Shown here piece by piece: positions 31,767 to 44,738 of a stretch of 64,000 nt of DNA (within the stretch, counting starts at the first letter, position 1; each line of letters opens with the position of its first letter). A model generated the notes under the pieces. It made no database searches. It was not told the origin of the DNA and saw only the letters and a program-made list of their open reading frames with translations. Origin of the DNA: Viola odorata. Lineage: Eukaryota; Streptophyta; Magnoliopsida; Malpighiales; Violaceae. The DNA is taken from contig OY829539.1 of the NCBI GenBank assembly GCA_963691705.1, positions 23,854,407-23,918,406 on the forward strand, read 5' to 3'. The position numbers and the translations under genes are program-made.

Positions 31767-32858
31767 CTAGGAACTAGGAACTGGTTCTGCAGGTTGGATA
31801 AGACAGCTACTACCATGAGAAGTTGAGCCATCTTCTTCTCCAGTTGTGCCTGTGCTAATTGCTCTACCATCTTCATCTCTACTGCTATTATTGCTCACTT
31901 CACAGCTATTATCTTGCACAAGGACTTGAAACCCTAGTTGATTTCCATGCTCCTCCACAGTTGTGGTTGTGCTTGCACCAACGTCTTGATCGATAATGCA
32001 ACTTCTTTCACCGCTCACTTCACAGCTATTATCTTCAACTATGAGTTGAAACCCCAGTTGTTTGTCGATCCTGAAAGACCAGAGCTGGACAGTGGCCTCT
32101 ACTTGCAGCACCTCCTTGTTTCTTTCGACAACGGAATTCCACTCCTTGGACAGCATATAAGAAAAGGTATTTTCCATGTCCCATCTCTTTAAGCGCATCT
32201 CATGACATACCTCCTGAGAGGGTTCAATGAACAAGATATCTATCCCTCGACAGCTGCCGCGGGCGGAACTATCTTGTTCCAGCAGTAGTTCCTCCTCTGG
32301 TTTTAGAAACTTGTGTAATACCTGATTGATTGGGACGGACAGCCTATTATGGCGCTTGCTCAAGTCAGTTTTATACAAGGGTTTCACCACCACCAGTTTT
32401 ATATCAGTTCCACCCATGTTAGAGATTCCCTCTCTAAACCTATCAGGCAACTCTATCGCTTCCACAGGTAGCTTACCATGAACCATCTTCTTTTTTATAA
32501 TTTTTCCAGCCTTCTTTGCTTTCTTCCTCTTCTTTTCTAGGATTTCTTCACCGTAATCAAAATCAAGATGAGGAAAGCACCGGTTTGCGCCATTCTTTTT
32601 CTTCAATCTGTTGCCATCTTCCTCACGGTTGCGATTGTTGCGATGAAGCGCCTCAACTTCATATCCAGTTCTCTTTCTTTTTGGCACAGAAAACCAAATC
32701 GGCACGGTCTTCTCTTCTTTTTTCTTTGCATGGAACAACACCCAATCCATCACAACCCTTTCCGTCAGCAATTCCAGCTCCTCTTTTTCATCCTTGGCAA
32801 CTTCTCTTACGCGCTCCCGTTCCCTCTCAAACGACCCGTCATAACCTTCTCTCATCAT
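31767..32858 (-). CDS. B3 domain-containing protein (DUF313/REM-like)
   Basis: An intact single-exon frame of 363 residues from tandem ATGs at 32858. Residues 1-135 are highly charged and lysine-rich (a KKRKKAKKAGKIIKKK stretch is a likely nuclear signal). The B3 DNA-binding domain spans about 160-275: VVVKPLYKTDLSKRHNRLSV, a Trp-containing RWDMENTFSYMLSKEWNSVV part, and VQLWSFRIDKQLGFQLIV. This pattern fits the plant B3 proteins formerly called DUF313; they are presumed nuclear transcription factors, mostly uncharacterised. The C-terminal tail holds a second copy of the LGFQ-LV-DNSCEVS unit (near 31920 against 32040), so the 3' end has an internal duplication. Fragments of the same family lie on both sides. 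Confidence 0.8.
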   Translation of the reverse strand: MMREGYDGSFERERERVREVAKDEKEELELLTERVVMDWVLFHAKKKEEKTVPIWFSVPKRKRTGYEVEALHRNNRNREEDGNRLKKKNGANRCFPHLDFDYGEEILEKKRKKAKKAGKIIKKKMVHGKLPVEAIELPDRFREGISNMGGTDIKLVVVKPLYKTDLSKRHNRLSVPINQVLHKFLKPEEELLLEQDSSARGSCRGIDILFIEPSQEVCHEMRLKRWDMENTFSYMLSKEWNSVVERNKEVLQVEATVQLWSFRIDKQLGFQLIVEDNSCEVSGERSCIIDQDVGASTTTTVEEHGNQLGFQVLVQDNSCEVSNNSSRDEDGRAISTGTTGEEDGSTSHGSSCLIQPAEPVPSS

Positions 32859-34576
32859 CGTAATTAATTCTTACTTTCAACAAAACTTAATTAGGGCAAA
32901 GAGAGATTAATTAAGAACAGCAGGAGGTAGAAGGAGGAGTTGTGTAGGCCTAGGGTTACAATTAAGGAGGGTAGAGGGGATTAAAATAGGCTACAGAATT
33001 AATCCTAACCCTAGCAGGACTTCTCTAATATATCTTCTGTTTGCTTGGGTTACAATTAATTGGAATCTGAACTTACCGTTGTTACAGTTAAATTAACTAA
33101 AGCGTGTATAAGATACAGTGGCTTCCTTCGGATTTCCTTAATTAATGTAATCCTGGTTTATTTTATTTACCGTTATAAAATACTTTTCTCCTTTTATATT
33201 AAATTGACAAATCCCAACCTGCAAAAATAAAGAATATCTCACTTAATTTGTCGATAATTATTAAATGTCATAACTGCCTGATATTTAAAATTGAGGAGAT
33301 TGAAAACATAAAATTATTTCTAATATTAAATTTATAAATATATAAAAAAAATTACAATACGAAAAATACAAATTAAAATTAATAATTTATTTTGGACAAA
33401 AACATCCAGCAAACAATTTAATGATGTCTAATGATATATAGTGTTTCTCAAAACTTTACGATATTATATTTCACAAATACATAATGGAAAAATATTTATG
33501 ATAAAAAAATAATAAATTAATTTATAATTAAAAATATCTTTTTTATAGAAAATAATTTTATATTGTTTTATTTTAATAATTTATTAATTCATATTAGTTA
33601 AAATTAATTAATATATTAATTAAAATTCATTTTCACTTCTAATTAATATGTATATCTTAATAATTTCTTTACAATTTCATTAAAAAAGAACTTAATAACT
33701 AATATGAATGACTAAAAACTAATATGAATTAATTTCATCTACCATTGATATTAATTAGAATTGAAAACTAATTTCTTAATATTTAATTTTTTAGTAATTC
33801 ATATTAGTTATTAATGCATTAATTAGATTTCAAAAGGTATTAATTAGTTATAATAGCGACGAGTTTGCGTGGTTTCTTCCCGCAAAAAAAAAGAATTCTC
33901 CTTAATTAGCTTTGCCTCTGTCTTAGGAAATAGTAGGGGCGAACTATTTTGGTGTAACCAATTTGTATCTTCTTTCTTTAAATAGTATAAAAAAAAAGAA
34001 ACATTGTTCAATTTGTTAAATACCAACAGGCGTATTTGAGTTGAAAGGCTTATCAATTTTTAAAGTTGAAGAATAAACATAACACCAACGATTCCATTTT
34101 TTTTTTCTTTCAATAATGATAGTTGATTTCATTCAATCGGGTCAAATCAAATTATAAAGGAAACCAAGACAATTGAGCAAAAGAAACAAGCCAAGGTCAG
34201 AGATTAAATTAAACCCCAAAAGCCCAACTAATCACCCAAATGAACCTCGGCTTCTCAGCTTAAACCGCCCTCACGTCAACCTCCGCAAGAACTTGTCAAT
34301 AAGAATCAGAGGAAACGGGAAACCAAAATTATTTAAAGCAAATAAACCAAAAGTTGACCCTTCCCTCAGATATAGTCGTAGCCGGAACCGAGGGTGGTGG
34401 GGTGTCCATCCCCGAAGGTGGATGGCGGGCGGTGGGTTGTGCACTAGGAAGAACCCTTGGCAACAGAATGTCTGGCAGCACGATAACCGTATATACACGA
34501 TACGGCTACACAGAGATAACCGTATATATATACGATAATGTAGGCACAACCTAACTCAACCCAAGTTCGTGCCATA
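32859..34576. other. Intergenic, very AT-rich
   Basis: Upstream of the B3 gene. Contains TAATT-rich sequence with short direct and inverted repeats of TTAATTCATATTAGTTA at 33585-33820 but no gene. Confidence 0.5.
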
Positions 34577-34684
34577 ATAGTTATTTCATTATTAATATAG
34601 GCTAAAATTTTAAATAACTCGAGTCAGCTAATAGTTACTTCATTATTAATATAGGGTAAAATTTTAAATAACTCGAATCAGCTA
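34577..34684. repeat. 54-bp tandem duplication
   Basis: 34577-34630 and 34631-34684 share ATTAATATAGG and AAATTTTAAATAACTCGA with about three differences. Confidence 0.85.
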
Positions 34685-34734
34685 ATTCTAAAATGTGCAT
34701 TTAATAAATGTCCAAGCGACCACCGCGGTGTAAG

Positions 34735-34812
34735 GAAGGGCTGCAGGAGAGAGCCACTGTTCAGCTCTGGTCTTTTACGGTTAAAAACCAACTAAGGGTT
34801 TCAACTTATTGG
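34735..34812 (+). pseudogene. Small B3-domain gene scrap, opposite strand
   Basis: On the plus strand, GLQERATVQLWSFTVKNQL matches the end of the B3 domain in the gene at 31767 (EVLQVEATVQLWSFRIDKQL). After this the match fades. It is a third family copy within 3 kb, inverted relative to the other two. Confidence 0.65.
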
Positions 34813-35757
34813 GCAAGATGCACCTGTGATGTGATGTATATGTATCTCTTGTTCTTGATTTCTCTCTCTTTTACATAAAACCTAAACCACAACCCTAGCA
34901 TAATCATAAACAGCTTAATCCCTAGAGGAACAAGAACAGTCATCTCTCTTAATTATCTGCTGCTCCTTTCCAACCTCACATTCAAAGAGTTCCTATTTGT
35001 TTTCTCTAACCTAAACCACAACCCTAACATCCCACAGATTCCAAGGAGCGATCCCAGACAGATTTATCCAATTTTTCAGGGATTTCAAGCTAGTAAGGAG
35101 GATAAGCATATATAACTATATCATATAGAGCTGCCTACTAGCTGTACATATGACAACATAATCATAAAAACATAAACTAATCATAAAGTCTTCTCAAAAA
35201 GACATCCAATCTACCAAATTATGAAAAGAAAAAAAATCAGGTTGCAACAAGAGTCACAAACTTTAGAAGAATCAACAGATACCCAGTTCTTTAAAACTGC
35301 AGCATTAACAACTGACACAGAATTTCAGTTTAATCACTATATTAAACAGTGAAAATTCATTATATATACAGAAGTTCTCAATTTTTTTTCTTTTTCTAGT
35401 TACCTTGAAAGCAAAGAACTCATTTTCCACCCATCCATCTTCTTCACCACATCAATTCCCATCAAGTTCTCTAGCTTTTGGGTGCATTCAAGATGAGGAA
35501 AGTGGAACAAAGAAGAAGAAGAAGAGCTCCAATCTGTGGCAGACATCATAGTAATTGGACAGTGTACTTTTAAGAAGGCTAGTATATTATCCATATAAGG
35601 GCAAATGTTGGACCAAAACAGCAGCGCAAAAGGCACCTTACCGTGGACCATAATAAAACTGGCCACGTTTCTGCATTACATTATATATGTAAATGATTCC
35701 ATCATTTCTATTACTACCATGCCAAGGTGTGACACCAAAAAAAGGAGAAAAACTGAT
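34813..35757. other. Intergenic downstream of TH2
   Basis: 35400-35757 may be the 3' untranslated region of TH2. A frame of 88 codons (minus, 35666-35400) begins MASFIMVHGKVPF; it has no recognisable domain and I do not call it. The rest is AT-rich. Confidence 0.45.
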
Positions 35758-38700
35758 CTACCACCCCAAAATGAAGGCATGTATCTCTGCCCAGCTAGAG
35801 GCTGTGTATAAAGTGCCAGATGAGCTCTTCCAATTTGAACAACTTCCTTCAGTACAGTCCTTCTGTTTATCGACCACCCCAGGGAATAAAGGCACAAAAG
35901 ATACACCAAATTCACTTCCAACTTTCCTTAAGCTTGAACTTGATCCAATCACAATTCCTATATCTGCTTGAAGCAGACAAAGCAAGTCACCAATTGAATC
36001 TCCAATATAAACAGTAAAATTCGTTCTTTCCTTGCTGTAATCACTTAAGATATTGTGAAATGCTCGAACTTTGTCCACAGGCGACGCCACGTTCATAACA
36101 ATCTCACCTGTCGAGATTGATTCTATGAAAGTCAACTCGTTCGCATGTACATTCAGAACATTCAAATCCCCTGCTGAAGAAAAAATGTAAATATAGCATT
36201 ACTCTCAGAGAAACAGGAAATTAGAAGTCACAATTAGATGGACAAATCCCCACTGCTGTTTCATGTACACAACTGAATTTTATGGAAAGCATCAAACTGT
36301 AGTAGTATATAAAGAGATGTCTTTTGTACGTCAGCTGGCAGGTACAACCCATGAGATGCCCTTTTAAGGAAAAACGTTGTAGGCTGTTACTCAATGATTG
36401 GCCATAAATTTATATGCTCTAGGAGTTCTGATTCAAAAGTTCTGAAAGGAAAGGACACACCTGATGAAAATGCAGATCTGATGAGATCAGCACACCAACA
36501 GTATGAGAGCACATGAACTTTTGTATCCAGTTCTTCACTCTTTACAATATTTTGAAGGAAACTAGTGCAACCATCCTGGAGCGACATCCGCTCACCAGCT
36601 CTCTTTATGTCTTCAACATTGAGACCCTTGAGAACTCCAGACTCAACCACTCTTGAATTGGCTCTTCGCTCAAAATCAGAGAGTTTCTCAAGTGCTTTAT
36701 GAAGTACGTCATAGCTGAATTTAACTGCAAAACAAATAAAGTTAAAGCAACTTCCGGAAGCAACATCCAAATGCTATCTGCAGCATCTTTCCCAACACAA
36801 CAGCAAAGTTGGAATAAGTACAACTCCTGAGTAGCATACAAGGTCAGTAACTGATCATACCTTTTTCAGGGGGCAAAATGCTATCAATGGACTGTTCAAA
36901 CTCTTCTGTGTACTGGCCAGAAAGAAGACTCCACGTGTTTCGCAGCTCAGCTGATGGCATGCGAGCAATCTGATTCTCAGATTGATCTTGATCAGATTTT
37001 GGTGCTGTCACAATTGCAATCTCCGCCAGAATGGCGCATGAATCAACAACTGAGCATGTCAGATCAAAATCAGAAAATATCACAAGACGATCTTTTGTAG
37101 GATTAAGCCCTTTTTCCAGAGGAACTACAACAGACTGAGCAGGGGATTGTGCAAGGAAGAAGTCTATTTCAAGTTTGATTGCTTGATGGTAAAGCTTTTC
37201 AATGATGTCAAGCTCTTCGCCAGTCAAGGAGACACTAAGTTTGTCGAGCAAGTCTTCAGTTTGCAGAGCTGATGCCTAGATTTCAAGAATATAATAGTTG
37301 AGAAAATCAGGGTAAGGGGGACATTTAAGTAATATATTTTTTTCTCAAGACTAATCAGATCTAACATTCAAACCAAAATGCAAAAAATAGCACTCCACTT
37401 CCAGAGCTAACCTACCTGAAAATTCTCACTTGAATAACTGTCAATCCACTTCTTGTAAGGGTGATCATTATCATTTGAATTCAGCAGCACCTGGAGTTCC
37501 TTGCCTAGAAAGGCATACAGTCGCATGCAAGGTGTCATGGCACCCAGAGTATAAGCTGCAATTTTAGTTCTTTCAAAAGGAGTTGTAAGTTTACCAGCAC
37601 CTTTCACTCCTTCAACCTTGCCAGAGGCTGTAGCCAACACAAAATCTGTATATTTTGTAGTTGCTGCATTGATAGTCCCATCCTTACCAGGGTCTATTCC
37701 CCATTCCTACAAAAAACTCAAATTCAAAGAATTCAAAACTTTGTATATTTAAGAAATGAATGTTCATGTTAATGCAGGATTCATCATTAGATAGTGCACT
37801 GAACTTTATAACAAATGGCAGGGTCAAATGTTTATTAAAAAAAAGGAAGTTGACAAGCGCAAAGAAGGTAGAAGGAAGAAGTTTAAAACATAAAAGAAAT
37901 AAGGTAAGGCGAAGAGAGAATCGAAGTTTTCCTTCTATTTTCCAAGCAAATGATCATTGCTAAAGTATGAAAAAGTAACTTGGCATTTTCTGAGCTTCTT
38001 TCTGACCACACTGGTTACAATTCTTGTATTTTGAAAATGCTCTTTTTCCCTGATAGTAGCTTTTACTCCAACAAATAAAACAATCTGCCAATTTAATATA
38101 TCTAATCACATCGCGAAGTTGTCAATGTTATTGACCCCAAGATGACATCTAGCCAATTTAGATATCATACTAACTATTAAAGAACCTTATCAATGAAAGA
38201 AAACTGCATGTTAAGGACATGGTTACAATGCAAGACCCAGAAATCTACACATGATCTGTTGCTGTGAAAAAGGTTTCATGTCTAATTTATCTTCGAGGTA
38301 TGCTTTTTTACCCTTCATTAGATAGTAGCGTAAGTCAAAAAACAACAATGTAGTCATATTATCCTCATCTATGTTAAACAAGTGGTGAAAACTTTTCTAA
38401 TCTAACCTTTACAAATGAATCGTGCATCTTTAGCTCCTCCAAGACACCCTTTCTCAATTGGGCAATAGCCACCTTTGCATCATCATCATCGGCGCACTCT
38501 TCTGCCAGCTTGTACCTAAGAAACAGTAACAAATAAGTATCTAATTTATGTAAGAAACAAAGTATGGTTTTTATATTTGCATTATTCGGATCACTGCAAA
38601 TATTGTATTTACTTTTTTACGGAGTAAAAATTTAACCTGCCAATTATTCCTGAAACTGACAAAGGAGAAAGAAAATACAACTTAAGATTCATGTGTGAAC

Positions 38701-39744
38701 ATCTCTTATTTTGGGGAAAGTACTGAACTCAGTCCCCCCCAGTTGACTAGTTACTTAAGTGGAATAATAAGTCCGCTACATGTTCAAAGAACAAGTCATT
38801 CCCATGGAGCAATCTAAGTCAACCAAACCTTATTCGGTCGTATTTTTCTACATCTTAAAAACACCAAAGCAGGGAAATTAAAATTGTATCCAAAACTAAA
38901 AATTCAAATGCTTGTATATGAACAAAGCAAAATAGAAAAGCGGACACCATTTCAACACCATTTATGAGTAATTTCAAAATATCAAGCATCACTCTAGCTG
39001 TCATTCAAGTTCCATGAGATAAAGAAAACATCCCAATTTGAGGAAAACCCCAAACGTAATCCAGTCCTCAGACCAGCGTACACACAAAAAGCTTGAATAG
39101 ACATTTGGCCCACAACGCCACATGATCATGTCCAATCAGCTAAAATTTTCGTTCATAACCACAGCTTACTTTCTTTTAAAGCATATAGGTTAAAAAGATA
39201 AACATCATCAAACTACCCAATTCACACAAAAATAAGGAGAAACAAAGAATCAAATCAAAAGGCACAACCTTATTTCCATGATATTTCACAATCTTAACTT
39301 CATACAATCATCAATAAATAGACCCAATATCAGATAGAGCAGAAACAGGAAACACAGAAATCCCAGGATGGAAGGGAAAGAAGCAAGTAACACTCACGCA
39401 TGAGCAAAGGCTTTGAGGAAGTGAGAGTCTTGAGCGATGTAATGCCTGAAAGAATCAATCTCGAGAGTGCCAGAGGCTAAAGAGACGACAAAGGGAGTGT
39501 ACATAGCGAAAACAGACTCTCTCCGGAACTTGATCCAGAACTTGGTGGCAAGAAGACCCTCTGCATTGGAGCTGCTAGTGTGCATCGATGACAAAAATGA
39601 TGTTGGTTTAGATGAAATGGGAGAAGAGAAGCGAATTCTTGAAAAGGGAAGAGAAGGAGATGAAACGGGAAAGAAGTGATGATGATGATGGAATAGTGAG
39701 GTTTTGATTGGGTTTGGAAGGGCGAGGAAAGAGAGAAGGCGCAT
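35758..39744 (-). CDS. TH2: Bifunctional TH2 protein: TenA-type aminohydrolase and HAD thiamin monophosphate phosphatase
   Basis: Six exons, minus strand: 39744-39398, 38515-38407, 37706-37416, 37275-36861, 36724-36461 and 36170-35758; phases agree and give 612 residues, matching Arabidopsis TH2 (about 617). Residues 1-55 are a Ser/Phe/His-rich, probably mitochondrial presequence. A second Met at about residue 54 (MHTSSSNAEGLL) could give a cytosolic form, as reported in Arabidopsis. The TenA half (exons 1-4) ends with LYHQAIKLEIDFF, holding the probable catalytic Glu. The HAD half has FSDFDLTCSVVDS (DxDxT), PVDKVRAF (lysine) and GDSIGD (acidic motif). The enzyme salvages thiamin pyrimidine breakdown products and dephosphorylates thiamin monophosphate to thiamin. 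No damage seen. Confidence 0.95.
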
Positions 39745-40174
39745 CAAGAAAGAGATGAGTTGGCATATTTGTTGTTACGGCTTTGTTTAGGTTGTAAAGT
39801 GAGCAAAAATACACAGCAAAACCCGTGGAGAAAGAAATGTAGATGTCACTCACGGTCCTAGACCCGTGGGAATGTGAAGAAAATTAAGAAATATTTAATT
39901 TTACTATCGTTAAATGTTTTATATAGTTAAACAAATTATTGAATAATGAGAATATTGTTGTTTCTATAGTTGCACATTCTGATAACCGAACTGAATTGTG
40001 ATTTTAAAATAATTGAAATATTTAACCGATGTGATTTTAAAATAATTGAAATATTTAACCGAATCAAATAATATTCAATTTAATTGAATTCATTTAAGTT
40101 GAATATTTAAAGTAAATAAGGGATGGAGAAGGTTATTATGAACAGCCCTACAGGCTACAGTACTCACCGCTACA
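39745..40174. other. TH2 upstream region
   Basis: The first 90 bases are presumably promoter and leader of TH2. The rest is AT-rich with a duplicated GTGATTTTAAAATAATTGAA at 39999 and 40030. No gene. Confidence 0.5.
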
Positions 40175-41028
40175 TAGAGATGACAATTTCGTCCACGGAT
40201 ATGGATATTCGTCCGATACTCGCAATTATGATTGGGTATTATTCACACATTGTGGATATTTTGCGGGTATGGATATACCCGCACTTTTGCGGGTATGAAT
40301 ATGAGTATGGATAGTATTTACCCGCAATATATTTATAATATTTTAATATATAATTAATTCAATATATAATATATAAAGCACTTGTTGTAGAACCTAGAAA
40401 AAGCTAGGTTGATAATTTCTTTCACCGCGAGGGCTTTCTAATAATGAAACATTATATAATTATTTTTTTAATAAATAAAATAAATTTTAAGGTTAATCTT
40501 TTTTTTACCAATTTTAATCCACATGATTATCCTTCCTCAAAATAACACTATAGTATTTATTTATTTTTAAAAAAGGAGCATTGCTTCGTACTTCTTTAAA
40601 TTTATGAAACGACTCTAAACTTGTGAGTCTTATTATTTTTTATTAATTTTTATTCAATTTGAATATACTTTCTTTTTGGTTTTTTAAAATAAAAATAAAT
40701 GGTCAAATTTTTATTTTCTCTAAAATTAGGTTTTTATTTATTTAATAATTGTTTGATCTGCAGACAAACGAAAATGAAAAATCATGTTGGATTAGTGTAT
40801 CGTATTATTGTGTGGTATTGTTATTAAATTAGATTGATTTTTTTATATATTAATTTGATTGAAATTTGAAATTCAACCAAATTTGTGGGTATCCACGAGT
40901 ATAATTACTATTTCTTTACCAGCTTCATATAGATGCGGGTGCGGGTATAGATTACCCGCAAATTAGTAGGTACGAGTATAAATAGTGTTTACCTTACCCA
41001 CTCTATATCCGCCCCATTACCATTCCTA
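40175..41028. mobile_element. hAT-like non-autonomous element
   Basis: The ends TAGAGATGACAAT and, inverted, TAGGAATGGTAAT match at 9 of 13 positions. The flanking 8 bases, CCGCTACA and CCGGTACG, match at 6 of 8, consistent with a decayed hAT target duplication. Subterminal GCGGGTAT/ATACCCGC words repeat in both orientations at each end (40270-40330, 40930-40985). The interior is AT-rich and noncoding. Confidence 0.6.
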
Positions 41029-41860
41029 CCGGTACGTTCTAAACCCAGTCCGATTCTACAAACTTTATCAAGAAGCCGCTTAGTTTCAATAAGCTTCTCG
41101 AGGAAATAGAAAAAGAATGGAGGTCCTGGGCTGTGACTGGACTTTCTTATTGGACGGGCTTAATAGGCTAGTTGAAGGTATTTGTTGACTGATGATGGGC
41201 TGGGCCAAGTCTAAAGCTTAGCCCTTTAATTTTCTTGCTAAACCCGGATCTCTTTGAAGTGGTGATAATTCTCACCTCAAATTACTACCCATCTTCATCT
41301 TTTAGTTACTTTTATAAAAAAATATAAATTTTAATTCTTAAACTACAAATTAATAAAAACCAATTAGACTTACTATCTAGAAAAAAAAATTCAAAATCTC
41401 CTATAGGCAGCTCCATATTCTTCATGGATTTTTCTTAACATTGCAAGGTTTTTTATAATTGAAGCATTAGAAAATCATTATTCATAGGACGTTTAAAACA
41501 ATTTTAAATTTTGTTGTTTTTGTTGTTTTTTCAAAGTAAATCTAGTGTTCATTTTTATGAATTTTTCTTTTTTGAATTTTTTATTAATAAATACTACAAT
41601 CTTTTCAATTTAAGTATTAAAATTTATATTAGTTATAAAATATAACTAAAAGATGAGAATGGGTGGTATAGTAAAATTCTAAACAAAAAATGTAGAGTAA
41701 AAACTTAGAACGTAAGAATATGTATTTCATTTGCCGGGCGGCCTAGAAATTAAGGTAAAAAATGTCAAAAACAAAATTCAGCTAAACAAAGCAAAGAAAA
41801 GGTGAGAAAAAGATAAAAATGTGAATTATCATTTCTTGCAATGGCCACTGGCTTGGAGTC

Positions 41861-42011
41861 TTCTCACCGGCGCTAGGATCTTGCAATGCGTATAAAGCAC
41901 CTGTCTCCTATAAAGCACCTTCTCACCGGCGCTAGTAGGGTGGTTGGCATAAAATTATTATAAGTCGATAATAAGAGTGCGCTAGGATCTTGCAATGCGT
42001 ATAAAGCACCT
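41861..42011. repeat. Interleaved local duplication
   Basis: TTCTCACCGGCGCTAG occurs at 41861 and 41920; GCGCTAGGATCTTGCAATGC with the following TATAAAGCACCT occurs at 41870 and 41979. Two overlapping duplication steps explain the pattern. Confidence 0.85.
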
Positions 42012-43734
42012 TGTTCCTCAACTATACCTGCATTGTGCATTGTTCAAGTAATAAGGAATATATTTAGATCCAATGATTAGTTCAAGTAGTGCATATCTAT
42101 AAAGAAGCGAACACAATTATAGATGGTCTTATTAACTTCACTTTTAATCTTTCTTCGTTCTACACATGCTTCCCAACAACTCTTTTTTAGGTCCATCTCA
42201 ATCTCTGCTCGGAGTCGGAGACATTTCAAGGAGCGACTTTTCCAAGCCACATCCTCCTTTAGTTTTTCTTTTGTTAGTTTTGTTGCTTTTCTCTTCTCGT
42301 CAGATAAATATATATGGGTTTAAATCAAAACTCTCTCTTTTTTCGGATATCCTCTCTGCTATTTTTAAATAGGAGATTAATTATGTTTAAGCATAATTAA
42401 GAGTCGAAAAATGTGGCTCTCCAAATATAATTTTCTCAGTTCTTCATACTTGATTAAATTATATTTAATGACTTAAAAATTATATATAAATAAAATATAA
42501 AGAATGAGAGAATTTTGCGAGAAAAAGCTTGTTTGATAGATGCATGATAATATACATGGTGGGGACTGATCATGCTTTCCGATTACATTTCTTCCCTTCC
42601 AATCCATGATATCCTTAATTGATTACGATAGTTTAGTTTAGTTTAAGTGATTTGGATGGAGCAGCACTAACTAATCATCTTCTCTAGTTAGTGGGTTTGT
42701 TGTAGTTTCATTCATTATTTACAAGATTTCCTTTCGAAATTCGACAACACGTGTCAAACTTCTTATGCTTGACTTTTAGTTGAAAAATTTAAGTTGTGTT
42801 TTTTACGGGCAACATTTTAAATTAAATATTGTATCACTAATTAATCTTTTGATCTATTTAATAGTATAATTTTTATAATTTTAAAATATTATTAATTAAT
42901 TATTAAATTTGTTTAATGATATTATAAGCACGTTATTATAGAATTTTTTGAATAATAAATTAAACATACCTCCTTGTCTTAATCTCGTAGCATTTGGAAA
43001 TTCACATTATCCCTCAAATAAACCTATACAATATTTTGGAAGACCACATTCTTTTAATTTGTACCTCAATGAAAATAAAATAAAGCATTTTGGTTTATTT
43101 TTATTAGGTCGTTGACGTGGAATGAAAAATGATGTTAGTACTTGTATTTGAAACTTGGAAGCAGTTGATTGGGCCCTTGTTGGGGCCTGCCAAATCTGTA
43201 CGGACACCATTTTTTGTGGTTGACCGCTGTGTTTAATTATATATACAAGAATATTTAGTACTTATACATGGATAAAATGATTTAGGGTGAATATATATGT
43301 GTAAAAAAATTATAGTTTACAAAATGATCTATTTTAATCCTATAGATTAAAATCTTACAATATAAATAATGAAGTTTATTACAAATTGTAATTTTAATAT
43401 TTTTAATAGTTAAAAATTTGAGAGAAAATATAACAAATAGGGAACTCAAAAAATTAATAAGAAGTTTTTAAATATTAAAAAATAAAAAATTCAAAAACAA
43501 ATTGGAAATAAAACTTAAAACTATTTTTTCATTGTCTTAGGTCTTTAAGTACCATCAAATAGACGTATCAATGAACTATATGTCCCGTTCTTGCCATATT
43601 TTTTACATATTTTTATTCATATTTCATAATTTATTATATTAGTGAAATATTTTATAATAAACTTATAAGAGTAGAAACTATAAGATCCAGTTTGATAATA
43701 TGAAACTTGAATCAGTTGAATCTGAATTTGAATT

Positions 43735-43900
43735 TGAATCTCATAGTTCAAACTGAATGTCATAGATTCTCTCCGCTTTTATTTATAAAATAATTCACTA
43801 GTTTTTTGAATCTGAATCTCATAGTTTAAACTGAATGTCATAGATTCTCTCAACTTCTATTTATAAAATAATTTACTAGTTTCTCTCAGCTTTTACGTTG
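43735..43900. repeat. Tandem duplication of about 85 bp
   Basis: GAATCTCATAGTT-AAACTGAATGTCATAGATTCTC followed by TTATAAAATAAT occurs at about 43735 and again at about 43820, with few differences. Fragments of the TTGAATCTGAA unit recur on both sides. Confidence 0.75.
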
Positions 43901-44250
43901 AATCTGAATTGCAAATTCAATATGGTGACCGGATTACCGAATGGTTTTTACAAAAAAAAAAAAAAAAAACTTCCATTTCTTATATAATTGGAGTAAATTG
44001 TATGTTTGAGACAAACTCAAGGACTTATATGATTGTTACATGACATGACGTTTTGTTCTTTGTATCATCCGTCTTAGCTATTTAAGAACTAAGAGATTAT
44101 ATATAATTAATTAGCTCTTTTTTTGAAAAGGGTTGAAAAATCACAACTCTCTTGTATATATTACTCCTCCTCTCTCCCCCTCTTCCTCTCTTCTACAATT
44201 CATATCTATAGCTACACACATCTTTGTTGTCTTAGTTTAAATCTGGTGAT

Positions 44251-44356
44251 CATGATGGCATGCTTGAAGAAGATGAGAAACGAGCTGTTTAATGAAGGAT
44301 TAGTTCTTGTTGGTAACTACAAGGAATTGCAGGAGCAGGAGAAGCAGCTTCAATGA
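44251..44356 (+). CDS. Short ORF behind a promoter-like region, function unknown
   Basis: A possible first exon or small gene of 34 codons: MMACLKKMRNELFNEGLVLV and NYKELQEQEKQLQ, then TGA. Upstream (44140-44250) is a C/T-rich leader-like tract, preceded by TATATATAATTAATTAG near 44098, which could hold a TATA box. The helical, Leu/Glu-rich sequence recalls the first helix of histidine phosphotransfer proteins, but the similarity is too short to trust and no HPt domain follows. A possible donor (TAG|GCAAGT) is non-canonical. It may be a remnant. Confidence 0.3.
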
Positions 44357-44738
44357 TCTACAAACGACGACGATGATGACATGAGGAACCATGCAATTAC
44401 CTCTAGGCAAGTCTGATTCTTGGCTTATTTTGAATTACATCCTCCTTTTCTTGTTTTCTTTCCCCACACCATTGCGACATGTTTGGTTGCCAAGAAAATA
44501 TAGGGAAAAAACAATTAAATAAACAAATTTTGGAATCTAATTTGTTTGTTATTAGATTCCAAATTTGTAGTTTTCTTCATCGGTTTGCTAGTACATCTTT
44601 AGGGCAACCAAACAAGTGTTTTTCCTCCTAATTAATTGCTTTAATTTATGGGTGTTTTGATCTTTATATATGTAAGAACGCATTAATTAGTGTTAATTCC
44701 AAAACACATATTAGTGGTTGGTAGTCATGTATATACTA

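Larger units (their letters stand above)
41029..44122. other. Intergenic with small local duplications
   Basis: No gene seen. Short open frames at 42123-42372 overlap in two frames and have no coding character. Two local repeats are listed separately. Confidence 0.5.

Noticed and set aside
35400..35666. 88-codon minus-strand frame starting MASFIMVHGKVPF
   Set aside because: The MVHGK start recalls a short stretch in the B3 protein, but the rest shows no B3 domain; it may be TH2 3' untranslated sequence. Not enough to call.
42123..42372. Two overlapping plus-strand frames of 66-68 codons
   Set aside because: Low-complexity Ser/Phe/Leu translations, no domain, no promoter or splice context.
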